From Paraburkholderia phytofirmans OLGA172 (lineage in GTDB: Bacteria; Pseudomonadota; Gammaproteobacteria; Burkholderiales; Burkholderiaceae), in contig NZ_CP014579.1 of the NCBI RefSeq assembly GCF_001634365.1, positions 1,364,001 to 1,428,000 on the forward strand: 64,000 bases of DNA. The letters are read 5' to 3'. Numbering within the stretch: the stretch's first letter is position 1; each line of letters opens with the position of its first letter. Below are positions 20,157-28,988 of this stretch, piece by piece. A model generated the notes under the pieces. That model saw only the letters and a program-made list of their open reading frames with translations. It was not told the DNA's origin and ran no database searches. A program made the position numbers and the translations under genes.

Positions 20157-21179
20157 TCAACAAGTCGACAGTGGCTCGTGCGGCACGCCCGCTATCACAC
20201 CCTCCGGCACCCACGATGGCACAAGCGGGCGGTTAGACGGCGCGGTACGCGCAAACCGGGGCAATTCAGCCTGATCGGCCGCGAGCGTAACCGGCAGTTC
20301 GTCGCGCAATAACTCGACCCAGGTGCGGACCTTCGGATCGAGATACTGGTGCGAGGGATACAGCGCGTACAGATTCATTTCCTGCGACGTGTACTCCGGC
20401 ATGATCCACACCAACTTCCCGCTGCGCAGGCCATCGATCGCCGAGTAGACCGGAATCAGGCCAATACCCATCCCCTCACTCACTGCCGCCGCCGCGGCGT
20501 CGGCGACATTGACCCGGAAGCTTGCGGCCTCGTGTGAGAACGTCTCTTGGCCGTTCGGCCCGTCGAAGATCCATTTATCAGCCGGAAACACCGGCGTTAC
20601 CGTTTGCAGGCAGGTATGCCGTCCGAGATCGGCGGGCACCAGCGGCACGCCGTTGCGTTTCAGGTACGCCGGCGATGCACAGGCAATGCTGAATACGCCG
20701 CCCAAGCGTTGCGATACCAGTCCGGAGTCAGGTAGATCCTGTGCGAGCACGAGCGCAACGTCATAGCCTTCGCCGAGCAGATCCGGCACACGCTGCGCGA
20801 GCGTCAACTCGACTTGCACTGCCGGATAACGTTGCTGGTAGCGACGCACAGCCGGCACGACGTAGTGTTGGGCGAAGCTGGTCATCGCGTGAACTTTCAG
20901 CTTGCCGGACGGATGAGCCTCTGCATCACTCGCCTCGGCTTCCGCCTGATCGATATACGCCAGAATCTGCTCGCAGCTTTGCAGGTAGCGCTCGCCTGCC
21001 TGGGTTAGCGCGATGCGGCGGGTCGTGCGATTGAGCAGGCGCGCCTGCAGATGAGCTTCGAGATCGGAGACTGCGCGCGACGCATATCCCGTTGTCGTGT
21101 GGAGCTGCTGCGCAGCGCCGGTAAAACTGCCGGCCTCGACGACGCGGACAAATATGCGCATGGCTTGAAGCGTATTCAT
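20157..21179 (-). CDS. LysR family transcriptional regulator
   Basis: 340 residues with the LysR helix-turn-helix (MNTLQAMRIFVRVVEAGSFTGAAQQL, then ASRAVSDLEAHLQARLLNRTTRRIALT) and the LysR substrate-binding domain. It is longer than usual by a C-terminal tail after LAADQAELPRFART that does not look structured. AAGGA lies five bases before the ATG. No divergent metabolic gene is next to it; the neighbour on the right is another LysR gene read the other way, so the roughly 480-base gap may hold both promoters. Confidence 0.92.
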   Translation of the reverse strand: MNTLQAMRIFVRVVEAGSFTGAAQQLHTTTGYASRAVSDLEAHLQARLLNRTTRRIALTQAGERYLQSCEQILAYIDQAEAEASDAEAHPSGKLKVHAMTSFAQHYVVPAVRRYQQRYPAVQVELTLAQRVPDLLGEGYDVALVLAQDLPDSGLVSQRLGGVFSIACASPAYLKRNGVPLVPADLGRHTCLQTVTPVFPADKWIFDGPNGQETFSHEAASFRVNVADAAAAAVSEGMGIGLIPVYSAIDGLRSGKLVWIMPEYTSQEMNLYALYPSHQYLDPKVRTWVELLRDELPVTLAADQAELPRFARTAPSNRPLVPSWVPEGVIAGVPHEPLSTC

Positions 21180-21662
21180 ACCTATCCTTGCTTAGACGGT
21201 CGCAATTGTCACACGGATCGTGAATGCATTTATTTCGCTGATTGCAAGACTTCGTTGCGTGCTGGATGACGTATTCACTACGGAATCGAAAATACAATGC
21301 TGACCTACGCGCATTTTTTAGCATTAGAGAAAAAATCTACCGCGAGCGCTGTTGTGCGTATACGTCAATTCGCTCGGCAGGCTGATTCGGGCAACAACGC
21401 GTTTCCAGTCTGAAGATGCTGGCTTCGAATGAAGCTGACCGGGCGAAAATGAAGATTGCGCGGCGACCGATGCGAATCTGGCATCGTGCGTATATAGTGA
21501 TTGGCGTGCTGACTTGCGGCCGGGACCGGGGCGGCGGTGATCTTGCGGGTATGTCCCGATTCGGGTTGTCCGGACATCGAGGGTCAACCTGTGCGACGGC
21601 GATTCGTCTAAAGGAAGGCTTGTTTTAGTTTTCTAAATTCTTGCATCTGCGATGGAATTGCT
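21180..21662. other. Intergenic region between two divergent LysR genes
   Basis: It should hold both promoters. No gene is seen. AT-rich patches lie near 21330 and 21625-21660. Confidence 0.5.
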
Positions 21663-22568
21663 ATGGACTATGTGGAAACCTTGCGTCTGTTTCGTTCCGT
21701 TGTGGAGGCGGGAAGCTTCACGCGAGCTGCCGACACACTGGGCGTGACGACACCCGTTGTGTCTCGGGCGATCTCTTCACTCGAACAAAGATTGGGCAGC
21801 AGATTGTTCCATAGGACCACACGCCAGATTTCGTTGACCGAAACTGCCGAGCGTTTCTATGAACGATGTACCAAGATATTGGACGACCTCGAAGCGCTCG
21901 AAGCTGAAACGCTCAAGGAGACACGTGAGCCGACAGGCGTGTTGCGCCTGGTCGCACATACGACAGCGACCGTGTATCGCCTCGTCCCCCTTCTGGCGAG
22001 CTTCAAGCGGCGCTATCCGAAAGTGAGTCTTGAGGTCACGTTGGTGGAGCGGCCGATCGATCTCGTTGCAGACGGGTATGACCTTGGTATTGTCGTTCCC
22101 TATATGCTCACAAGTGACACGACGGTGACGAGATTGCTGGAGTGGGTGCCGCAAATCGTTGTGGCGTCGCCGGCGTACCTCGAAACCCATCGGACGCCGA
22201 CCACGCCTGCGGATCTGGAGGAGCATACGTTCGTGACGATGTCTCCATCGTTCCGGAAGCCGACACTCACCTTCAAGGTGGACGGCAACGAAATGACCGT
22301 GCCGATGAAGTTCGACGTTGCATCCAACAACCCGGCGTTCAATTCCGAGATGGTGCTTGAGGGTTTTGGCCTTGGCGTCCTGCCAGCGGTGCTCGTTCAC
22401 GACGAACTTGCCTCGGGTAGGCTCGTGCGTGTACTGGATGAATTCGAGCTCGCCGAAGGCGGAATCGAGATCCGTCTCGCATACGTGACGAAAACGTTGA
22501 TGCCGGCGAAGGTGCGCGCTTTCATCGATCACGCGACTTCATTCTATGAAAGTGGGACACAACCTTGA
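21663..22568 (+). CDS. LysR family transcriptional regulator
   Basis: 301 residues. The helix-turn-helix is FTRAADTLGVTTPVVSRAIS with the following SLEQRLGSRLFHRTTRQISLTE, and the effector domain has the blocks VLRLVAHTTATVYRLVPLL and LVADGYDLGIVVPYML. It is clearly a paralogue of the LysR at 45884-46816, with long shared stretches throughout (EPTGVLRLVAHTTATV, DLVADGYDLGIVVP, KVRAF). Both are followed on the same strand by a MarR gene and a tripartite pump operon, so this LysR may belong to control of pump 1. TGGA lies six bases before the ATG. Confidence 0.92.
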   Translation: MDYVETLRLFRSVVEAGSFTRAADTLGVTTPVVSRAISSLEQRLGSRLFHRTTRQISLTETAERFYERCTKILDDLEALEAETLKETREPTGVLRLVAHTTATVYRLVPLLASFKRRYPKVSLEVTLVERPIDLVADGYDLGIVVPYMLTSDTTVTRLLEWVPQIVVASPAYLETHRTPTTPADLEEHTFVTMSPSFRKPTLTFKVDGNEMTVPMKFDVASNNPAFNSEMVLEGFGLGVLPAVLVHDELASGRLVRVLDEFELAEGGIEIRLAYVTKTLMPAKVRAFIDHATSFYESGTQP

Positions 22569-23197
22569 CGTGGACGGCCGGACTCGACTGGTGACTTCGA
22601 ATGTTCGGAAGCGATGGCTGATGTGGCCACGATGGTCGGGGGGGCTGGTTCTTTCTCGCGTGGCGGCAACCGCCAACCCACGCATGTCCGGCGAAATCTT
22701 GAAGGCCGTACGAAACCGACTCGGCGACAAGATCGCGAACTAAGCGCAGGCATGCTGACCACTCTCGGATCTCGTAAGAACGACACAAGGTCTCCTCTCG
22801 GAAGTGTTCCATTCCGCACAAAAGTGCATTGACCGGTTGAATCCTCCGCGGCATTCACGGTTCGCACGGCCTCAAGATATTCCGGCTGGGCGCCCATTAG
22901 CGATCACCAGCCAGCCATCAGACCCGGTGACACCGCCACGGATCCTGGGTGACGGGGGCGGGAATCATGCCGGGCCTGGCTAAAGAACAGTTCACGCGTG
23001 CCGTTATGCATATGCACGCTTCGCGGACAAGGCACACGTCGGCGATCGGGCGCGCTCGCGCCATTGTTCCCAATGTATTCGGAGAGATCGCCGGCAGTTG
23101 TCATCGCCAGCTGCGGGCCGTATGAGACGCCGACCCAGAGTTGTAGAGACCGCGCACCTGCATCAGACCAACAAGAACGGATAACTGAGGGACCCGT
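22569..23197. other. Intergenic region of about 630 bases before a chemoreceptor
   Basis: No convincing gene on either strand. The chemoreceptor promoter and its GAGGGA ribosome site are at the right end. Confidence 0.5.
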
Positions 23198-24625
23198 ATG
23201 AAACAGCCAGACGAGTTGCTGCACGCGGTCTATGTGAAAGCCGACAGGCTCATGATTGCTGTCGTATGGGGCTTGTTTGCGATCTCTTGCCTGCTGGCGA
23301 TACGCGACTACAACTTGCACGCCGTACTTTGGGTCGGTATGCCTGCCGCCGCTGTCGCGTCAATGCTGGCTTACTGGCGCGCAGGCGCGCTGGTGACGCG
23401 CCTCTTCCTGGCTGCGAGCCTGATGACATTCGCTGCATTGCAGATTCATCAGGAGCGCGGTCTGACTGAATTGCACTTTGGCGTCTTTGTGCTGATGTCA
23501 TTCCTCCTCGCCTATCGAGACTGGCGACCGATCATCTGTGCTGCCTGCGTCATCGCGTTGCACCACTTCACGTTCAACTATCTCCAGCTTGCCGGATTGG
23601 ATGTCTATTGTTTCACCGAGCCCGCGTGGTCGACCGTGCTGTCACATGCGGCCTACGTAGTCGTCCAGGCCGGATTGCTGATCTTCATCTCGCGGCATAT
23701 GAAAGCCGATGCACAAACGGGCCGTGAACTTGCCGTTCTTGGCGAAAACCTTTCACGGCAAGCGGGTCAATTCGACCTGCGCCTTCCGCCCATGAAGCTC
23801 GAGGGGACCAGCAGCCGCACCTTCAAGGACACACTCAACGCCATCCACGATGCGATGCGGGAAATCACCATGACGATCGACCAGATGGCGGCTTCATCGG
23901 ACAACATCGCTGAAGAAAACCACACCTTGTCGCAGGAGTTCACTACACAAGCCGAAACGCTCAACGCGACCAACACTGCGATGGAGCAGATTGCGCAACG
24001 GATCAGGGAAAACGCGGAACATGCAGCATCGGCAAACAGCCTCGCGCGGCAGACCTCAACCGCGGCGAAGCAAAGCGAGCAAGTCGTCAGCGAAGTCGTC
24101 GACAAGATGAATGAGATCGATGAGGCCGTCCATCTGATGGGCGACATGATCGCGATGATCGAGAGCATCGCGTTTCAGACTAACCTTCTAGCGCTCAACG
24201 CGTCGGTCGAGGCGGCCCGCGCGGGTAGTCACGGACGAGGTTTCTCGGTGGTGGCCGAGGAGGTCCGTACACTCGCTCATCGGAGCGCGAGCGCCGCACG
24301 CGAAATCAAAGGCCTGATCGGCGATTCGTTGCAGCGCGTCGAGCGCGGTTCGACGCTAGCGACACGCGCTGGTGCGGCCATGCGGCACGTTGTTGGCCAC
24401 GTGGAAGACGTCGCCGGGTTGATCGCGCATATCAGCGCGTCAAGCGATGCCCAAAGCCACGATGTCGATCGGTTCAGTCAGGGCATGGGCAAGATGGACG
24501 CGATACTGGAGCGCGATGTCCAGCACGTGAGAGGCGTCGCTTCAGCGTCGGCAAGCTTGCGTGAGAAAGCGCGGACATTACGTGAGGCGATGTCGATTTT
24601 TCTCGTCGAGCACGACACGAACTAA
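23198..24625 (+). CDS. Methyl-accepting chemotaxis protein with a multi-span membrane sensor
   Basis: 475 residues. Instead of a periplasmic domain, the first 180 residues form about six membrane helices with conserved polar spots (TELHFGVFVLMSFLLAYRDW, IALHHFTFNYLQ). They are followed by a signalling coiled coil (about 215-470) with the tip IESIAFQTNLLALNASVEAARAG. The His/Glu-rich membrane region may bind metal or haem or sense redox or membrane state; that is inference. No HAMP domain is evident. GAGGGA lies five bases before the ATG. It lies between the LysR and MarR genes of the pump 1 block. Confidence 0.92.
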   Translation: MKQPDELLHAVYVKADRLMIAVVWGLFAISCLLAIRDYNLHAVLWVGMPAAAVASMLAYWRAGALVTRLFLAASLMTFAALQIHQERGLTELHFGVFVLMSFLLAYRDWRPIICAACVIALHHFTFNYLQLAGLDVYCFTEPAWSTVLSHAAYVVVQAGLLIFISRHMKADAQTGRELAVLGENLSRQAGQFDLRLPPMKLEGTSSRTFKDTLNAIHDAMREITMTIDQMAASSDNIAEENHTLSQEFTTQAETLNATNTAMEQIAQRIRENAEHAASANSLARQTSTAAKQSEQVVSEVVDKMNEIDEAVHLMGDMIAMIESIAFQTNLLALNASVEAARAGSHGRGFSVVAEEVRTLAHRSASAAREIKGLIGDSLQRVERGSTLATRAGAAMRHVVGHVEDVAGLIAHISASSDAQSHDVDRFSQGMGKMDAILERDVQHVRGVASASASLREKARTLREAMSIFLVEHDTN

Positions 24626-25177
24626 GCCTGAAGGTGGTTAGGTTCCAGCAAGTACGAGTTGTCTTCGAAAAAGTGTATTGGGATGTAGTTGGACGTTGCC
24701 ACGGCGTTGCCCTGGAATGACGAGCACACGATGAGCCCCAATGGAACGAGCAGCGAGCCAGGACCGTTGACCACTCGGAGAGCTGCAATATTCGCTCGAC
24801 GACATGAGGGTAACTGGGACATGGACGTGTCACATGACTCCGAGCGCACGTCAAGTTGACCTGGAGTGTAAGTGCCCCGGTCGAGTAGCGACGAGCCGCC
24901 GATTTCTTGTTTTCGCTTTCCATGGCGCCATTAGCCGTTCCATCAGCCCGCGATCAGCCAAGAGTCAAACATTCCTTCCGGCACGGTGGTTTGTCCCGTC
25001 ACCGCGTTGCCGTGACTGTTGCCGTGACGGCAACAATTTTCTGCAGTTCTGGAGAGCAGGGAACGCTCACCATGAATCGACTTCTGGCAGGTGATGCCGG
25101 ATTATTCACACCGCCGAGAAAAAATTGATGCGATTGCAGGCATGGATTGCGGGGGAGGCGACAGCTATGCTCCCAGC
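24626..25177. other. Intergenic region upstream of MarR gene
   Basis: Nothing credibly coding. It contains the strong inverted repeat at 25017-25035. Confidence 0.5.
25017..25035. promoter_or_regulatory. Inverted repeat upstream of the MarR gene
   Basis: TGTTGCCGT and ACGGCAACA are perfect 9-base arms around one G. An extra copy of GTTGCCGTGAC lies directly before it (25006-25016), forming a tandem. The palindrome is followed by ATTTT, so a weak terminator is an alternative. An autoregulatory MarR site is the more interesting reading, 140 bases before the start. Confidence 0.45.
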
Positions 25178-25639
25178 ATGAAGATCCTTCCACTCGAATC
25201 AGACGATTGCTTCGCTGTCCGACAGGCAGCCCGGCATATCTCCAGGCTCTACGAGCGTCACCTTTCCGATGCTGGCCTGACGCCCACCCAGTTCAGCATT
25301 CTCTGCATTCTGAGTCGCGAGCCCTGCCTGACGATGATCCAGCTGGCCGAGGCGATGGTCATGGACAGAACGACGCTCGTGCGTGCCCTTAAGCCTTTGC
25401 TGCGCGATCAGCTGGTCTACGACGCACCGGAAGTCCAGGGGAAGCGGCGACTGCGGGTCACGATCAGCGCGCGTGGGCGCGAGAGGCTCGAGGTAGCGTC
25501 CGTTCACTGGCAGATCGCCCAGGCCAGCTTCGAACGCAGCTACGGCTCGCAGGCGGCAGCTCACCTGAGAGGCGAGCTCTTTCGCATCACGAGCGACGTC
25601 TCTCATCTGGACAGCGAAGACGGGTTGACTCGTCGTTGA
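25178..25639 (+). CDS. MarR family transcriptional regulator (pump 1 block)
   Basis: 153 residues. The MarR core is clear: DDCFAVRQAARHISRLYERHL, LTPTQFSILCIL, then the winged helix IQLAEAMVMDRTTLVRALKPLLRDQLV. Starting at 25178 gives the same N-terminus as its paralogue at 47080-47502 (SDYCFAVRQAARYISQLYERHL). The frame is open back to 25091, but that extension is not shared. It lies about 530 bases before the first pump operon on the same strand and is its most likely regulator, as EmrR is for emrAB. Confidence 0.92.
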   Translation: MKILPLESDDCFAVRQAARHISRLYERHLSDAGLTPTQFSILCILSREPCLTMIQLAEAMVMDRTTLVRALKPLLRDQLVYDAPEVQGKRRLRVTISARGRERLEVASVHWQIAQASFERSYGSQAAAHLRGELFRITSDVSHLDSEDGLTRR

Positions 25640-26167
25640 GTCGCGGGCGAACGCTCAGGCCCGGCAGAAGGTCGCTTGCCAGCGGACAGAAGGCCGCTTG
25701 CGAGCGAAGGGTATCAGCCCGGTCCTATGTGCCCGTCCACGGACGGTTCAATTGCCGTTAGCGGATTGCTGCCTGATCCGCGTAACGCCTGGCTTACCTG
25801 ATGGGGCACTGCCCTGGAACGTCTGAAGTAAATCCGCTGGTATCACTGGCTGTTAAAAGCAGAGCCGGCGTTGTCCCTGACTGACCGTGCGTTCCGGCCG
25901 CCCGTATTCCCTCGGCGGGGGGGCGGTCGTAGTCTGTTCCCGTGCCTTCAATGAAGAACGAATACGTATCTGAACGGCAACCGTTCAGATAGTCACGGCA
26001 AACACACGTTGCAATCCGGGCAGTGCATGCAGGTCGGACGGATTCGTGGATTGCAACAATCTTGTACCCGCAGAGTCGTTGATGCTAACCCGAAGGATAC
26101 CTATTCTGTGCGGGTACACCGGATTAAGCGTGCATATGCACGTACCACGGATATCACAGCTCGAAAA
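25640..26167. other. Promoter region of pump operon 1
   Basis: No gene is seen. It holds the long palindrome at 25967-25991. Confidence 0.55.
25967..25991. promoter_or_regulatory. 25-base palindrome upstream of pump operon 1, probable operator
   Basis: TATCTGAACGG and CCGTTCAGATA are perfect 11-base arms around CAA. It lies 177 bases before the channel gene start and downstream of the MarR gene. Length and symmetry are typical of a MarR or TetR dimer site. The MarR protein at 25178 is the nearest candidate. Confidence 0.6.
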
Positions 26168-27685
26168 ATGGAAACTACCATGATTGTCCACCCCTCAGTT
26201 CTGCGACCCAAAAGGTCTGTGCTTCTAATCGCATCGGCTGCCTTGCTCACGTTGGGCGGCTGCGTCAACTTCGCCGGGATCAAGAGTGATCACCATATCG
26301 AGGCGCCGTCCAAATATGAGGCGAGCGAAAGTCTGCCTGCGGAGGGCGGAAAGTGGCCCTCTCTCGACTGGTCTGAACAATTCGGCGATCCCCAGTTGCC
26401 CAGGCTGATCGACGAAGCGTTGAAGGGCAATCCTGACATCGACGAAGCGCGCGCACGGATCGACAAGGCGGCGTCGTATGTGGGCAATGCCAACTCGAAG
26501 CTGTATCCGACGGTCAACGCCAGCTACTCCTGGACGCGGGAGCTCAATACGGAAAACACGGTCTATCCGCCTTCCATCGGCGGCGCGTGGAATAGCGAGA
26601 ACACGGTGATGGAGGGCGCATCATGGGACCTCGACCTGTGGGGGAAGAACCACGAGCGGCTGCGCCAGGCGACGTCTGACGAAAAGGTGGCGCAGGCGGA
26701 AATGGAGGAGGTGCGGATCACGTTGGCGGCTTCGGTTGCCAGTACCTACAACGAGCTGGCGCGCCTGTACAGGCTGCGCGACATCGCTGCGCAGGAACTC
26801 AGAAACCGCGAAGAGATCGGGCGCATCACCAATGGACGGGTTGTCGCGGGTCTCGATACGAACGTGGAAAAGCAGACGGCGACGGGTGATATTGCGACGA
26901 CACGCACGACCGTAAGCAATCTTGATGGCCGGATTACAGTCGTGCGATATCAGCTCGGCGCCCTGCTCGGTGCGGGTCCGGATCGCGGATTGGCGATCGC
27001 GGTGCCCACGCTCGGTACGGGCGACGCGGTCGTTCTGCCCGACAGTCTTCCCGCCGATCTCGTCTCGCGCCGCCCGGACATCGTCGCGGCGTTTTGGCAG
27101 GTCGATGCCGCGACGCACGGGATCAAGGAAGCGAAGGCCGAGTTCTACCCTGACGTCAATCTTTCCGCGGCAGTGGGCCTCGACGCCTTCGGGTGGGGGC
27201 GATTCCTGACTGCATCGAGCCGGCAGATTTCGGCCGGCCCGGCGATCCATCTTCCGATCTTCGATGCTGGCGCACTGCGCTCGCAGCTCAAGGGCCGTTA
27301 CGCCGATTTCGACTATGACGTCGCCTACTACAACAAGACACTGATCAACGCTTTGTCAGACGTTGCGTCGCAGGTCACGCTCATCCGTTCGACCGATAAG
27401 CAACTCGTGGATGCGCAGCAGGCATTTGATGCGCAGAGCCAGGCGTACCGGCTCGCAGTGGTGCGCTACGGGTCGGGTCTGACCCAGCAGCTGCAGGTGC
27501 TGAACGCGGACGACAACCGCCTCGCCGCCGAGGAGGCCGTCGCCAATCTGACGATGGACCGCCGGAACTCGCAGGTGGCGCTGATCAAGGCGCTGGGCGG
27601 CGGCTTCGAATCGGCGAGTACGGATCTCGCCGCGTCGGCAAGCGCCCCTGGCGCATCGCACGCAGCCGATAAGACGTCCCACTAG
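26168..27685 (+). CDS. Outer-membrane efflux lipoprotein (NodT/OprM-like), pump 1 channel
   Basis: 505 residues. The signal peptide ends in the lipobox TLGGC, with Cys32 as the lipid-bearing residue. The mature part carries the two TolC/OEP repeats, with QFGDPQLPRLIDEALKGNPDI in the first and GDAVVLPDSLPADLVSRRPDI then KEAKAEFYPDVNLSAAVGL in the second. The ATG at 26168 is chosen; one at 26180 is possible, and neither has a strong ribosome site. It is the first gene of a three-gene operon with HlyD and DHA2 transporter genes. The paralogue at 41352 retains only both ends of this protein. Confidence 0.93.
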   Translation: METTMIVHPSVLRPKRSVLLIASAALLTLGGCVNFAGIKSDHHIEAPSKYEASESLPAEGGKWPSLDWSEQFGDPQLPRLIDEALKGNPDIDEARARIDKAASYVGNANSKLYPTVNASYSWTRELNTENTVYPPSIGGAWNSENTVMEGASWDLDLWGKNHERLRQATSDEKVAQAEMEEVRITLAASVASTYNELARLYRLRDIAAQELRNREEIGRITNGRVVAGLDTNVEKQTATGDIATTRTTVSNLDGRITVVRYQLGALLGAGPDRGLAIAVPTLGTGDAVVLPDSLPADLVSRRPDIVAAFWQVDAATHGIKEAKAEFYPDVNLSAAVGLDAFGWGRFLTASSRQISAGPAIHLPIFDAGALRSQLKGRYADFDYDVAYYNKTLINALSDVASQVTLIRSTDKQLVDAQQAFDAQSQAYRLAVVRYGSGLTQQLQVLNADDNRLAAEEAVANLTMDRRNSQVALIKALGGGFESASTDLAASASAPGASHAADKTSH

Positions 27686-27754
27686 TTTCCCCCTATTTCA
27701 AAACCCGCGCGTCGCCGGCTGGCTACGCGAACTCAATTTTGCTGGAGTGTAGTC

Positions 27755-28915
27755 ATGAACCAACCCCAATCTTCCGAGAGCCACGGGCAACAGAAAAAGA
27801 GCGGCAAGCGCAAGCTCCTGATTGCAACGCTCGTCACGGCCCTTGCTGCGGCCGGCGTCGCATATGGCGCCTACTACGAACTGGTCGCGCGCTATCACGT
27901 TGACACCGATGACGCGTACGTCAATGGCAACGTCGTGCAAATTACGCCGCAGGTCACGGGGACCGTGATCGCCGTCAATGCCGACAACACGCAAATCGTC
28001 AAGGCCGGCGATCCGGTCGTCATGCTCGATCCGGCCGACACGCGAATCGCGTTGCAGCACGCCGAGGCCGACCTGGGACAGACGGTGCGTCGGGTCCACG
28101 GCCTCTATGTCGACGACGATCAGTATCGTGCGGAGATCGCCATGCGCCAGTCTGACTTCTCAAAAGCGCAGGACGATCTGAAGCGCCGTCTCTCGACCGG
28201 CATGTCGGGGGCCGTCTCCGAAGAGGAAATCTCGCACGCACGTGATGCCGTCAAATCGACCAGGGCAGCGCTGGATGCCGCGGTGCAGCAGCTAGGCGTC
28301 AATCGCGCGCTTACCGCGAACACAACGGTAGATCAGCATCCGGACGTACTCGCAGGCGCGGCCAAAGTTCGCGACGCCTATCTTGCCTATTCGCGCACAA
28401 CGCTGCCGGCGCCGGTCACGGGCTACGTCGCGCAGCGCTCGGTCCAGGTGGGCCAGCGCGTGTCGCCGGGCACCCCGCTGATGTCCGTGGTGCCGCTGAA
28501 TCAGGTGTGGGTGGACGCGAACTTTAAGGAGTGGCAGCTGCGTCATATCCGTGTCGGTCAGCCGGTCGATCTGACGGCTGACGTCTACGGCTCCTCGACG
28601 GTCTATCACGGCAAGGTGGTTGGATTCACGCCGGGTACGGGTTCGGCGCTGGCGCTCCTGCCGGCACAGAACGCGACCGGCAACTGGATCAAGGTCGTCC
28701 AGCGCTTGCCGGTGCGCATCGAAATACCGGCCGGTGAACTCGAAAAGAATCCACTGCGCGTTGGCCTGTCCATGAACGTCGACGTCAATGTCAGGAATTC
28801 CGATGGCCCGCAGCTCGGAACCGAATCCAGCTCGACGTACAAGACCAGCGTATTTGCCCGGTATGGCGATGAAGCTGACGCCGCGATCGCAAAAATCATA
28901 GCCGCGAACGAATAA
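27755..28915 (+). CDS. HlyD/EmrA family membrane fusion protein, pump 1
   Basis: 386 residues: short cytoplasmic start, one membrane helix (about 22-45), then periplasm. The first lipoyl half is DTDDAYVNGNVVQITPQVTG, a long alpha-hairpin follows (about 95-200), then the second lipoyl half APVTGYVAQRSVQVGQRVSPG and the barrel segment VWVDANFKEWQLRHIRVGQPV. It links the inner-membrane transporter to the outer channel. GGAG lies eight bases before the ATG. It is nearly collinear with the adaptor at 40123-41283, also 386 residues. Confidence 0.94.
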   Translation: MNQPQSSESHGQQKKSGKRKLLIATLVTALAAAGVAYGAYYELVARYHVDTDDAYVNGNVVQITPQVTGTVIAVNADNTQIVKAGDPVVMLDPADTRIALQHAEADLGQTVRRVHGLYVDDDQYRAEIAMRQSDFSKAQDDLKRRLSTGMSGAVSEEEISHARDAVKSTRAALDAAVQQLGVNRALTANTTVDQHPDVLAGAAKVRDAYLAYSRTTLPAPVTGYVAQRSVQVGQRVSPGTPLMSVVPLNQVWVDANFKEWQLRHIRVGQPVDLTADVYGSSTVYHGKVVGFTPGTGSALALLPAQNATGNWIKVVQRLPVRIEIPAGELEKNPLRVGLSMNVDVNVRNSDGPQLGTESSSTYKTSVFARYGDEADAAIAKIIAANE

Positions 28916-28988
28916 GCGGTGCGTCGTGCTGCATCGCGCCGACCCGCTCGTCGCGATGCAGCGATAGTCATTCGACATATGGATTGCC

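Noticed and set aside
24622..24849. 75-codon minus-strand frame after the membrane-sensor chemoreceptor
   Set aside because: Short, unrecognised, and no ribosome site.
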